Part shown: positions 22,940 to 33,893 of the stretch, piece by piece | Position numbering within the stretch: position 1 is the first letter of the stretch | Layout of the letters: each line of letters begins with the position of its first letter | DNA from: Ampelocalamus luodianensis | Taxonomy: Eukaryota; Streptophyta; Magnoliopsida; Poales; Poaceae | NCBI GenBank assembly: GCA_036346255.1 | Contig: CM070639.1 | Span: forward strand, 6,954,001 to 7,018,000 | Direction of reading: 5' to 3' | Length of the DNA stretch: 64,000 nt | Made by a program: the position numbers and the translations under genes | Notes under the pieces: generated by a model | Told to the model about the DNA's origin: nothing | The model's database searches: none | What the model saw: only the letters and a program-made list of their open reading frames with translations

Positions 22940-24985
22940 AGGTGTTCCTCGCTCGACGTGGTCTCCAACACAAAACAAAACCTTGACGGTAGTTTTGCAT
23001 CGTAATATGCTACCAATAAACAGTTAAATTTATATATTATGAAAGCATCTGCAACGACAATTTATATAGTTTGCCTAACATGCCGTCAAGTTTCAAAACC
23101 CTGCCGGCTCGTCTCGGCGTGACGATGGACAAATCTTACCAAATTTTACCACGGACGAATCTTTTTTACCATAGACACGAGCCAAACCATCCGCGAAGGG
23201 AAATTCAACAGCGCGGACTGAGAGGTGGGCCCGTATGCATGGTTCGCGCGGACCACTGACCGCTCGTCAGTCGCCAGTGAGCGCCACGGCATCTCGTCAA
23301 GCGCAAGCGCTGTCAGTCGTACACATGCCGCTCGTTTACCTTACCCTACCGGGCGGCGTCAATCCCACATCGATCCATGGCTGTCAGCGTCGTCGTAATC
23401 TTATCACCTCCTTATCACCCTAATATTCTAGTTTTTTCCGCTCTGCAAATCAGGATTAAGAAGGAAAACCAGGACTCTACCCCTCCTTATCACCTTAATT
23501 TTCTACTTTTTTTTCGCAGTAATCGGATGGCTGGTCGCCTTGCACGCATCCCCGTCACAACCCAAGGTAAGAGCACCAGAGATTAGAGAGGGCCAGGCGT
23601 TCACGGTAGAGATCACTGCCACTGGAACAAATCACCTTTTTTCTCTCAATCTTTTCTGCCATGACGCTAACAGCGAGTCAAACGAGCAAGAAACTTCCCA
23701 GATCGCTACTGCCACCATCTAATCCTGCCCAGAAAGGCGTGTAAAAAAGAGAGGCGTTTCTCTGCCAGACGCGGTGCAACATCCGCACGCTTTTCAGGTG
23801 GCGCAGGACGAGGCATCGCTTCCAATGGCAGGGCATGATCGGAAACCTGTCGAGCTCAGCTCGTCGCGCTGCTCTGCTCTGCTGCACCGTAAAAATTAAA
23901 TCGTCGTGTCCGTGTCCGGCGTCTTCCCGATCTTGGTGGAAAAGCCGAGCGGGCCTGGCGTCTCTGCAGGAGAGGGTTCCTGCGGCAAAAACCGTGGCTA
24001 GCTAATCGGTGTGGCACTCGCGGCGGGTAGCCAAAATTTCGACTTTTGTGGAGGTTATAGTTGCGCCTAGAAAAGAAAAAATCGGTCGGTAACCAACGGT
24101 TACCGGATTTAGCGGTGGTAATCGGGAAAGGAAAAACCAGCTGGTTTTTTTGGACTTTGCAAGTTTAAATTTCAAATTTTAGCTGATTTTTAAGCAAATT
24201 CAAGTGAAAATTCAACCAGTTTTTTTTTCCCGGAAAATCCAATAACCAGCCTTTTTTTTTCTCGACCGAGATGTCCACCAGAAACGGCTTTTGGGAGGGA
24301 AATCATAGGTAGTCTAATATTTAATATTGTGCGAAATTTCACATCTTTCAAAAAATTGCACATAGCAAATCGATGTACAAAGCGTGATTGCCGTTGGCCT
24401 GTAAGCTCTGGGAATCCGACTGAAACATCATGGCTGATGGCAACCAGTCGCAACAAGGCTAAGTAAAGAATATATAGAAGATGACTTGTGTTGTAGTTCT
24501 ACCGTTTCTGTGAACACACATAGGTGGCATTGTGGCCTACGGAAGGAATAAGAAAAAGAAAAGGGGGGAATAATAAGTCCTAAACTTTAGCGTCATCAGA
24601 ATATGAATTTGCCTTTTCCAGGGAGCAAATGTGGGTCATTTTTTCCATGATAAAAAAAAAAAATCTAGCAAGAAGCATTTTGTCATAAAGAAACACCCGG
24701 AGCAGTGTTACAAGGACAACTATCCAATAAATCAAATATTGGAACAAGAAATATAAACGTATAATAAGTGATGCGAGGTGAGAAAGTTTGTCACTTGAAA
24801 TGACGCATCATTAATTAGGGATTGATCAATAAGATGACATACAAAAAAACAGTGGGCAACAAAGGTACGGGAAATAAGTTTTTGGGACATGGTGATCACT
24901 GATGACCCTTGGAGCCATGAACAGTTGCCCAGAGTCTCAGAAAAACATGGTAAAGTATAAAACAGCCAGGGTGAGATAAAGGAAA
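22940..24985. other. Intergenic, no gene seen
   Basis: Short frames only, none recognisable. 24050-24250 contains repeat-like GGTAACC/GGTTACC and long T/A runs resembling a decayed DNA transposon. Confidence 0.4.
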
Positions 24986-24989
24986 AGAT

Positions 24990-25210
24990 GAAACGGGTGA
25001 ACTGTGGATCAACTTGTCATTGCCGACCACTGTAGCACGAAAAGAATACACGCACACTAAGGGACTAAACTAAGGGACTGTTTGGTTTATGGCCTTAGCC
25101 AAAATTTGGCATAGAAAATGAACGGGTGAACTGTAGATCAACTTGTCATTGCCGACCACCGTGCACGAAAAGAATATGACGTACACTAAGGGACTGTTTG
25201 GTTTAGGGCC
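24990..25210. repeat. Imperfect direct duplication of about 90 bp, each with the start of a MITE
   Basis: 24993-25106 and 25121-25210 share GGGTGAACTGTRGATCAACT, TTGTCATTGCCGACCAC and CTAAGGGACTGTTTGG. The second copy runs into the full MITE; the first is cut off about 25 bases into the MITE terminus. Confidence 0.75.
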
Positions 25211-25467
25211 CTAGCCAAAATTTGGCATTGCTAAAACTTGAGTAAAACCAAAATTTAGCAAAATGAACGTTGTTTGGATTAGGACTAAACCAAATTTTAG
25301 TGTTACCAAAATTTTGATGAGATATTTTCTCACCCTCAGATTGGCTGCGTGGACATTGAATTTCGTTGGCGTTACCAAATATTGGTAGCCAACCAAACGG
25401 ATGCCAATTTTCATTGGTGTTATTAAAATTTGATTTGATTCACGTTGGTAACAAACCAAACAGACCC
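25190..25467. mobile_element. MITE with GGGNCTGTTTGGTTT termini
   Basis: Left terminus GGGACTGTTTGGTTTAGG and right terminus (inverted) GGGTCTGTTTGGTTTG. Flanks are TAA and TAT. 278 bp. The interior repeats CCAAAATTT/AAATTTTGG motifs. Superfamily uncertain; the 3-bp flank fits a Harbinger-type MITE. Confidence 0.7.
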
Positions 25468-26800
25468 TATGCATTGCCAAAATTTACTGAATTGTTATTG
25501 CTAGGAACAGATTACTGAACTCTAGGCTGTTCCAAGCAATGACCGACTCCAACATCTACATACTGATTCCACTAATTCAGTGCAATTGCACATCAGAAAT
25601 TTCTGAGCAGGCATAGTGAAGTAAAGAAGGATTGCAGTTGCACACAAGGAGATTTCAACATAGCACTCGATTGGCACTAAAGCGAAAATTTTCCATCGTC
25701 GTCGCACCGATGATGACCGACCAATCCTGATGACAGTGCATGCTGCCACTGCCAGAAGAAGAAGCAAGCAGGAGCTCTCCTCTCATCGCACAGCCCCAAC
25801 AGGTGAGAGACCACAGCAGGTGATAGGGACAGTAGAGAGGTCCAACACAGCAAAACAACAAACAGAAGCAATGGAGAAAACGAGAGAAAAATTAATCAGA
25901 AAAAAAAAATATCAAAGGGTTTCTTTGTAGTGGGATAGAACAGTGCTGCAGTGTATTGGGAGGAGCCTTCCAAAAGTAAGATGCCAATATAAAAAGGTGA
26001 TGACTGCTGAGAGGCCACCCCCAGCCCAAAGTGGACTGCAGCACAGATTGCAGCTTGGTGGCCTCCACATCAGAACTTCCATGACTTTTTTGGCTGCCCC
26101 TGCTGAGCCTCACACCAGAAAATCATTTCCATTCTGTTAACAATGTCCATCAGGGAAAAACAAGCAATTATCTACAGTAATGGAGAAGTTAGGTCCCATA
26201 GATCAAACAATTTCGTTCTGGAGATGTGGTCGCTTCAGGACACACTTGTGCATGCACGCAAAAACTATGCATGATAAGCAGACTTCAGCATGGATGATGA
26301 TAGCAAAAGAGAAACCACTCACAATGGGATAGATGATTCAGGATTGCCAAATATACTAAGTATATAACTACGCCATGCAAAAAAGGAGAAGCATGTCCTA
26401 ACATCCCGCCCGGTCACTCATCAATCATTATTCATGTCAGCAGTATAACACAAGTGTCATAGGGTCAAAACCTTTCTTAATCAAGCAAACCACCATAATT
26501 TGAGAGTAATAAAGGGTTGGAGCTAATGGAGCATATGTTGACCTGACAGCACCGAAACATTCAAAAAGATGATCAAAGCTTTAGACATTGTACATCGTTT
26601 CAGCTGTACGATCAGCACAAAGATGAGCAATCGTCCAAAGCTAAGGTCAGCTTAGGACTACAGATTCACAAAAAGCTTGCTTTCAGCTTGGCACAAGCAG
26701 CTCTAGAGGGACGCTTCTTACAAGGACAGGTTTGTGCAGGCACTAAAACAGTGGTAGGTGTGTGCTGGGCTTGTGCTGGGGCGTCTGTGCTGTGAACTTG
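25468..26800. other. Intergenic, no gene seen
   Basis: No recognisable protein in any frame and no clear repeat ends. Confidence 0.4.
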
Positions 26801-26803
26801 TAG

Positions 26804-27998
26804 GGACATGTACAATCTCATATGGTGGTTTCAACCTCCACGTAAGCACAAGGCACTCAAGACACCACCCAAGCTCCTACTCACCTAATGCATGGTAGTT
26901 TCACTAGACCCACAATAATATTTGTATGTCAATTCTCAAAAATTTCTATTTGAGCCCTTAAGTTATATTTTTATTAAACATTTTACATTAGGAACCCTAT
27001 AAACAAAAAAAAGATATTACAAATAACATCCTGACCCACACGCCAGCCACACATATCCCTTTTTCTCCTCCACCGCCCTCTGTTTCTCCCACACACCACT
27101 CTCTCTCTCCCCCTCACTTCACTCATGCTCCCCTACGCTGTCCGGTTGCCACAGTGCCGCGATTCATCGCTGGCATCGCCGCTCTTCGATCCCAGAGCCA
27201 CTGCCCACGCTCGCGTCTGGTCCCACGCCGCCACCCTCGAGAGAAGCGTCACCGCTCCTCGGCCAGATCCGATCAGGCCCATCCAAATCCGATCGGATCT
27301 GGTCACCGCCGGCACTCGGTGAAGCTTGCCGCCTCCGCAGGCGACCGCGGTGGGTGACGGAGCGGGAGGAGGCCCAGTCGCCGTGGTCACCTACCGAGGG
27401 GGAGGAGGCGACCTGGTCACCTAGCGAGGATGAAACCGTCACCTCCTGTCGATTTGTCGCACGGCGTGGTCGCAACTCAGCTCCACCTGCCCACCAGCTC
27501 CTGCTCGGCCAGCATCGCCTGCATTCATGCCTCGTTCGCCACCGCCATCCGCGCTCGCCCTCACCCTCGTCCTCTCCCGCCCTTGCTCATCCTAGGCGCC
27601 GTTCACCGGATCCGACTCAAATCCAACTGGTAAGAAAGGAAACAGTCTTCATCCAATTGTCGCACAGTCTTCATCGCCCACCCCGACGCTGCTGCCCTGC
27701 CTTTGTCGCCCACCCTAGCATCGCTGCCCTCGCCCGGCCCCTGCGACGGCGTTGGTGTGGCCTCGGCACTACCGTCCTCGCTTGCAGCCGCTCGAGCGGA
27801 TCTTGGCCTCCCAGGTGCACGTTCTCTCTCCCAGTCTCCCCTTTCCCTCCCTAGACCACACACTCTCTCCCCTGAAGCCACCGCCTCCTCTGCAAGCTGC
27901 TCTGACACCCTGCGAGGCACCCCCTCGCCTCCACGGTGGCATCCGAGCCTACCTAGCCCTGCGAGGCACGTAGATGGGGCTACACGTTGTACATGCTC
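26804..27998. mobile_element. 1.2-kb element with MITE-like ends and GC-rich interior
   Basis: Left GGACATGTACAA and right (inverted) GAGCATGTACAA match the termini of the Tourist-like MITEs at 21.9-22.8 kb. Flanks contain TA(G) and TAA. Unlike those 280-bp MITEs, it carries about 850 bases of GC-rich, exon-like sequence (27120-27970) with frames of 166 and 153 residues that I do not recognise. It is either a longer non-autonomous Harbinger element or one with captured host sequence. Confidence 0.55.
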
Positions 27999-28004
27999 TA
28001 AGAT

Positions 28005-30360
28005 CTTTTTCTGTGCGTGTGATAATGGCTGACAAAAAAGGAGGGATGGAGTCCTCTGTGCCAATGATAATGGCTGACAGAAAGGCCAATGCTTTTCATA
28101 TCAGGACAAAAAACATGGAAGAAACCAGATAGGGACTTTACGAAGATTCCCATTTCCAATGGTAAGCAGCCGGTTAAAATTCTAGAATACACCAGCCGTT
28201 TTATAGACAGCAAAGTAGGATTTTCATTCTAAATTACTCCATGCTAGGGCATTTTCAGACATCTCCGGCCAAGTTTTGCATCTTGCAAGCGCACACCTAT
28301 TACAGAATATTCTTTCGAAAGGGAAGGCAATTAAAACTCATCAAGTAATTTTTTTCAGCGAAAACAACTGCCGGTTTTCGATCTAACAATGCCTACTGCT
28401 TATATTTCTCTCAGCTGTCAGCAGTTGCCAGGTTAGTCACAGGCCATTATGCATGTAGGTAAAATGTGGAAGGGTATATGTGTGCCTCAGCAGAAAATAT
28501 ACTTCATTTATAACCCAAAATATCCATGAAGCTCTGCTACATAAACCAAGAATTTCTAAATTAAAAAGCATCAGAAGTCACCAAATCAGAAATTCTATCA
28601 TAAGTAGGATGCTTCTCTTTTGTGTTTCCTGAACTTTCACACAACCACACTGCCAAGTGCCAAACATGAGTGAATACGTAGGATCGTTAATGACAATCAG
28701 AGGGGGTGAATGATTGTAATCCACAGCAATAGTTTTTTTTTTATCTCCTATCTCTTGATTGTTCAACCTTGTTGTGCTTGTCACCCGTGCGATGATCAAG
28801 CTCTGACTCAGTCGTCCGTAGCCGAAACAATGCGTTCGATCTGTGTGCGTGGATCGAGGACCAAAGACAACACCAGATTGCTCGGGATGAAGCAAGAAAC
28901 GAAACGCGCTGCCGTCTCCAAAAAGCTCGGATGCTCTCCTCTTTTTCTTTTTTTGCCAGACCGCGTGAAGCACACATATATCCCCGTGAACCCTAATGCT
29001 TTTTGGGCTTTTCCACCTAATCACCCACGTACGGCCCAATAGTCCTATGACCCAATACGTGGGCTTTTATACCAGATAACAAAACTAATTTTAGATACTC
29101 CAAAATCGTCACATGTCGTAGCCTCCGGACCGCACCTCCGTAACTCCAACACGCATCATCCATCTTTGATCTCTACGCGCTCCAACTCGAGCCCGACCGT
29201 CTTCTCCAGCATCCTCGACCCTCTGGACCATGACTTCGTACCAAGCCACCTCCCGGTCACCGCTGTAGACCACGATCGCCTCCGAGTTACCCTGCACATG
29301 CAAAGACCAAAACACCATCTTTTTCCGGCACAAGTTCGTTCCAACTTGACCGACATTAGTTCAGACACGCGCTATACGCCTTAAATAACATTAGTTAGCA
29401 ACATTGTCAATTATTCATCACTATATTCTAGACCTGGCCACATGATCTAACAGAATCCGCAAAGCTTTTGTTCGAAACAAAAACACGAATCTAGTAATCA
29501 AGAGCATCAGATATCTATCCAGTTTAATTATATGTCTATAATTCATCTGATTGATCACCAAAACGAAGATACTATTTATAGTTACACTATGCATGGTGGT
29601 CTATCAAAGTACCAAATGTTGATAAGCACAACAACTTTTCTTTCTCAAGAAACAAAAAAGAACCCCATCAAAGAAGTAAAGGAAACAAGAAAGCAGCAGC
29701 CTATACCTTTAGAATCATCATATTATTGTAAGATAGGTAAATATTTTGTACAAACATAAAGTTAAAGGTCTAAACTTAAGTAAAAGTAGGCCGTTCTGGC
29801 CAGCAGCCTGACTGAGGTATCCAGCCAAGTACTGGCACGAACCAGTAAATACTTGGTAACTTGTTTGTGCAAAAACAACATTTGTGTTTGAAATTTAAAA
29901 GTTCAACAGATAGGTATCACCAGCGAACAGAATTTTTTGTATTCAAACTGGCCAGTATTTTGTATACTAGTCCAGTTCGGTGTTAGTGGTAGGCTGGTAG
30001 CCAGTGCTAGCTAAGCCGGTTACCACAGGATTTTGTTTTCATGTTAACACATGAAGATACTTAGATAATAATGAATAATGGCGAACATCGTATATCCAAC
30101 TAAACTGAAAAGTCTAGTTCTAGAACTCGTGACCAAAGTTAAGAAGAAATAGAAAGTTCAAGAATTCGAAACATGTACAGTATTAACAAAAATTTATCTG
30201 TATGATGCATCAGCGTTAATGTGTGATTTGTAAGCACCAAGCAAGCAGGCATACACAGCAAGCACGAATGAATTCCATACACCAAGGAAGTGGACGTCCC
30301 AACATGCACACCTAAGAAGTTGCAATATAGGATCTTTAAGGGAGCTCCAAATCACACCCA
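28005..30360. other. Intergenic upstream of the MYB gene, no gene recognised
   Basis: Frames at 28578-29039 and 29109-29333 (minus) are open but resemble nothing I know. 29790-30020 has repeated CCAGTA/TACTGG motifs suggestive of a decayed transposon. Confidence 0.35.
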
Positions 30361-30366
30361 CCACAT

Positions 30367-30372
30367 CACGTG
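30367..30372. promoter_or_regulatory. G-box (CACGTG) upstream of the MYB gene
   Basis: CACGTGAC lies about 30 bases upstream of the TATA box. G-box/ABRE-type sites bind bZIP and bHLH factors, so light or ABA responsiveness is possible (inference). Confidence 0.5.
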
Positions 30373-30397
30373 ACCCCCAAGAGCTCCCTCTCTTGCC

Positions 30398-30404
30398 TAT
30401 AAAT
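30398..30404 (+). promoter_or_regulatory. TATA box of the MYB gene
   Basis: TATAAAT lies 241 bases upstream of the start codon. The leader between them includes a TTC-rich tract at 30473-30490. Confidence 0.65.
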
Positions 30405-30638
30405 GAGAGGCAAAAGCCACCAAACCATTGGGCAACTAAGACAGAGTGATTCCCTCCACTCCCTACTAGTTTTTTCTTCTTCTTCTTCTTCCAAACAGAC
30501 TGGAGTTCATCAAGGATCTCATCCTGAAACTGGAGCCCACAAGCACGCAGAGGAAGAAGAGCAAGAAAACCGGCTCCCAGCCGATACAAGGTAGGAGCGA
30601 GCAGCGTTAGGGCACTGTCATCATATCGCAGGGTCGGT

Positions 30639-31577
30639 ATGGTGACAGTGAGAGAAGAGACACGCAAAGGGCCGTGGACAGAGCAGGAGGACCTGCAACT
30701 GGTATGCACTGTCCGTTTGTTCGGTGAACGTCGTTGGGATTTCATTGCCAAAGTATCAGGTTTGAGGGGTGGGGATCCAAAAATTAGGTAGCTATATTGA
30801 AAGTCTTTCGCGCAAAGTCGCAACAAGAAATGCCACCTTCTCTAACCGACTCTCTTCTTGCTTCACCCCCTGTAATCTCCATGCAGGCCTCAACCGCACA
30901 GGCAAGAGCTGCCGCCTCCGGTGGGTCAACTACCTCCACCCTGGCCTCAAGCATGGGCGCATGTCTCCTCATGAAGAGCGCCTCATCCTCGAGCTCCATG
31001 CTCGGTGGGGAAACAGGTTTGATCCAAAAGATAGTCTAAAGAACATAGTGGTAGATTTCTCTGCTATTATGAACGATAAATCTGGTGGTTTCTCTTCGAT
31101 AGGTGGTCCAGGATAGCACGGCGCCTGCCAGGGCGTACCGACAACGAGATCAAGAACTACTGGAGGACACACATGAGGAAGAAAGCACAGGAGAGGAAGA
31201 GGAACGTGTCACCCTCGTCGTCCTCGTCCTCACTGACATACCAATCCTGCCATCCGGAGGCGCCATCGATCATTGGAATAGATGAACAGAGGCTTCATGG
31301 TGGCAGTAGTAGCTGCATCACAAGCATCCTGAAGGGTACCCCTGCTGACATGGATGGATATCCCATGGATCAGATATGGATGGAAATTGAGGAACCAGAG
31401 GCACCCACAGGGCGGGGCTTTTATGAAGGGAAGGATAACGCATGCGGCAGCCTCTCCGGCACTCTCCAGCCATCTCCTATGTGGGATTACTACTGCCCTG
31501 AGGCATGCTGGAAGATGGGTGATGAGATCAAGATGGCCCCACAATTTGGTTACAGTAAAGGAGTGGGCCCCTGTTAA
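30639..31577 (+). CDS. MYB59: R2R3-MYB transcription factor, MYB59/MYB48 (MYBAS) group
   Basis: Nuclear DNA-binding regulator. Exons are 30639-30759, 30887-31016 and 31103-31577, with GT-AG introns; the frame closes at 241 residues. R2 (residues about 10-60) starts RKGPWTEQEDLQLVCTVRLF and has RRWDFIAKVSG, then LNRTGKSCRLRWVNYLHPGL. R3 (about 63-111) contains SPHEERLILELHARWGNRWS, then IARRLPGRTDNEIKNYW. It is followed by RTHMRKKAQERKR and a Ser-rich run, all diagnostic of the MYB59/48 clade. These genes are known for alternative splicing of intron 1 (Arabidopsis MYB59/MYB48, rice MYBAS1/2). Here an alternative donor, ATTAG|GTAGCT at 30787/30788, would add 28 bases and shift the frame, and intron retention meets a stop at 30789. 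No defects seen in the main form. Confidence 0.93.
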
Positions 31578-32592
31578 TGAGCCCATATATTGGATAAGAT
31601 TACTAAGTTACTTATCTACCTAGCAGAAGTGAAGTGCTTTTGTAGAAGAACCATTTAGCATGGATCTAAATATTTACATCTATGTAGCATTGCAGGTGTG
31701 CTCATGTTTTATGTATCCGTCTAGTATCTAGTGTGCAAGACAGCTTATGTCGCTTGGTCCCTGAAGTATGCTATGCAATGCAAGGGCAAGGGCACTCTGT
31801 ATTCACAATATATCAGTTATTTCCTGTGACACTTTTCCATTGATCAAGTATCACTGTAATATGGTTAGAAGGTTATATCTCAAATTAAATGCTTTCTACG
31901 GGTTGGGTCCAGAAAGGTCGTTACCAAGACGAAGATTATGCTGGTCCAATTGGAAATGTTAACCAATGCAAGTAAACCAGTGAAGATTGCTTTGTACAAG
32001 TGGATGGGCCAGTTGATGTCTTGGAGCAAAGAACTGTAAACCAACGAGAAGTCAGTTGGAAATTTGGAACTAGTGCTCCGATCGAGCTGCCCACCTTACA
32101 TTCTCAGTATATTTTACTCTTCAAATAGCACAACTTGCAAGTTGTGGAATAGGAAAAGGCAGAGCTCTCAGGAGCCACCAAGTCTCAAGGTAAAATAGTA
32201 GTCTCATCCAACAAAAGAAGGGCCAAAAGACCACGGCAAGACTTCACAGAATTTGATCTCTGGAAGAGCAAACAAGGCAAAATAATAACTCCAATAAAAC
32301 TGAGCTTTCAATTCATAGAAACTCCAATTCTATATTTAGAAGGGTTTTTTAAACCAAACTCTAGATTCAGAAGCATTTCTTTAAGTCTAAATCCTAATCC
32401 TTCATGCATATGAACATCTTAGAGAGCTGGATTGATACATTTCACTGAATGCATGATTAGAAAATAGCAAATCCGCAACAATAATGCAAGTCAAGAACAA
32501 AAAAGATTAAAAAAAGATGATTTATTCACATACATAATTCCAAAATGTGAACTTAACAGTTCAAGTAAAGTTGAGGCAGGTTCATGGCCCTA
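31578..32592. other. MYB 3' flank and intergenic sequence
   Basis: The MYB 3' UTR probably occupies the first 200-300 bases. The rest is AT-rich with no gene recognised. Confidence 0.45.
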
Positions 32593-32597
32593 GTGAC

Positions 32598-33010
32598 TGG
32601 TAAGAGTCATGTACATATTAGTAGTCTCTCTCTTGGCCCATGTGGCTAGGGGTGGAAAAAAGCTCGTCAGTGGAGCTCGTTGGCTCGGTTTAAAATCGCT
32701 CCAATTATACTCGTTAATTGGTTAAAAATTGAAATGAGTCGATTTCTAATGAAATTGAATTTTACTCTGATTCGGCTTGACTCGTTGGCTCGGATCTAAA
32801 AATACTTCCAAACCATTAATAAAATATAATAAATAAAATTGTGTCAATTTCGGGAAAAGCTCGATAGGACGAGCACCTGACATGATATCCACCCCTACAT
32901 GTGGACCATGTAGCCCATGAGGCCCAACTAATCATATCTATATTTATCTTCTCAATAATGAATAAGATGCACAATTGTGAATACCAAATCCTCCTCTCCT
33001 TGATGTAACA
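32598..33010 (+). repeat. 5' LTR of a Copia element (opened by a MITE)
   Basis: Starts TGGTAAGAGTC after the host duplication GTGAC (32593-32597) and ends CTTGATGTAACA. Without the inserted MITE it is about 150 bp, a short LTR. Its last 55 bases match 47303-47360 at the other end of the element. Confidence 0.85.
32647..32897. mobile_element. hAT MITE in the Copia 5' LTR
   Basis: Termini TAGGGGTGGAAAAAA and (inverted) TAGGGGTGGATATCA. 8-bp flanks CATGTGGC (32639-32646) and CATGTGGA (32898-32905) differ at one base. 251 bp, non-coding. Confidence 0.88.
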
Positions 33011-33024
33011 TGGTATCAAAGCTT
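33011..33024 (+). other. Primer-binding site of the Copia element
   Basis: TGGTATCAAAGCTT directly follows the LTR. TGGTATCA is the complement of the 3' end of initiator tRNA-Met, the usual Copia primer. Confidence 0.85.
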
Positions 33025-33290
33025 AGGGTCAAGGTTAGGGACTAGACCCGGTCCGGCCACCACCATACTCGCTGTCGCCGGCGAGCTGCCACCGGCATGG
33101 TACCTCCTTTCCTCTCCCTCTCTCGTGGTTCGTCTCACCGCCGTTGCCATTTGCCTCAGCTCCTCTGCTTCGGCATCGGCGTCACCGCCCTGGTCCTCTG
33201 CCGCCTCTGCTCTGCTTCCGGATCTAGTGCTACGGCCGGGTCCTTTGCTCCGTCGCTGCCTCGGAGGGTTGGGGACTTCCTCTGCTTCGG

Positions 33291-33410
33291 CATCTCTATC
33301 ACCTCCGAGGTTGCCTGCACCCTTGCCACCCTCATCCTCCATGACGATGACATCCCCATCACCTCTGAGGTTGCTTGCACCCTTGCCGCCCTCATCCTCC
33401 ACGACGACAG
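33291..33410. repeat. 60-bp tandem repeat (two units)
   Basis: 33291-33350 and 33351-33410 are aligned copies (CACCTCYGAGGTTGCYTGCA, then CCCTTGCCRCCCTCATCCTC). A further pair of looser repeats with GCTTCGGCTCTGTGYTCGC lies at about 33505-33640. They sit in a low-complexity Ser/Cys-rich leader between the primer-binding site and the APX fragment. Confidence 0.85.
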
Positions 33411-33668
33411 CACTTGCTGCAACCACCGCCAGGTGCTTTGCTCGGTGCGTAGCATGACACTGCCCACTCTAGCTGCTTTGCTGCAGTGCCACCATCTTGC
33501 CTCCTTTGCTTCGGCTCTGTGCTCGCGCTGCGGCTGCTCTGCTTCCAGCGCCACCATCGACGACTGCTCCCGGTGCCTGCCACCTCTGCTTCGGCTCTGT
33601 GTTCGCACTCCGGCTGCTCTGTTGCAGCGCCGCCTTCTGCTCCTGGTACCTGCCTCCTCTGCTCAGCC

Positions 33669-33893
33669 ATGGCAAAGAACTACCCGACAGAGCAGGCCCA
33701 CGGCGCCGGCGCTGGGTTGGACATCGCGGTGCGGATGCTCAAGCCCATCAAGGAGATCCCCACCATCTCCTATGTCGATCTCTACCAGCTTGCAGGAGTT
33801 GTGGCCGTCGAGGTGTCCGGTGGACCTAAGATCCCCTTCTAACCACGGAGGGAGGACAAGCCTCAGCCCCCACCTGAGGGCCGCCTTCCTGAT
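33669..33893 (+). pseudogene. APX: Captured ascorbate peroxidase (APX) cDNA fragment inside the Copia element
   Basis: Begins with the cytosolic APX N terminus MAKNYPT, then jumps to EQAHGAGAGLDIAVRMLKPI and continues TISYVDLYQLAGVVAVEVSG and GGPKIPF. It then meets a stop (TAA at 33841, where APX has His), and continues REDKPQPPPEGRLPD. About 60 codons after MAKNYP are missing, including the region with the active-site Arg and distal His (LRLAWHS), and everything after GRLPD, including the proximal haem-ligand His. No introns interrupt it, although plant APX genes are intron-rich, so it derives from a processed mRNA. It occupies the place of gag and is followed directly by Copia sequence (DVSSHRGDAAIASS). 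It cannot be an active peroxidase. Confidence 0.88.

Noticed and set aside
28578..29039. Minus-strand 153-residue frame
   Set aside because: No recognisable domain, unconvincing codon use, and plus-strand frames of similar quality overlap it.
30403..30594. Possible upstream ORF of the MYB gene
   Set aside because: Its ATG overlaps the TATA box, so transcription should start downstream of it.
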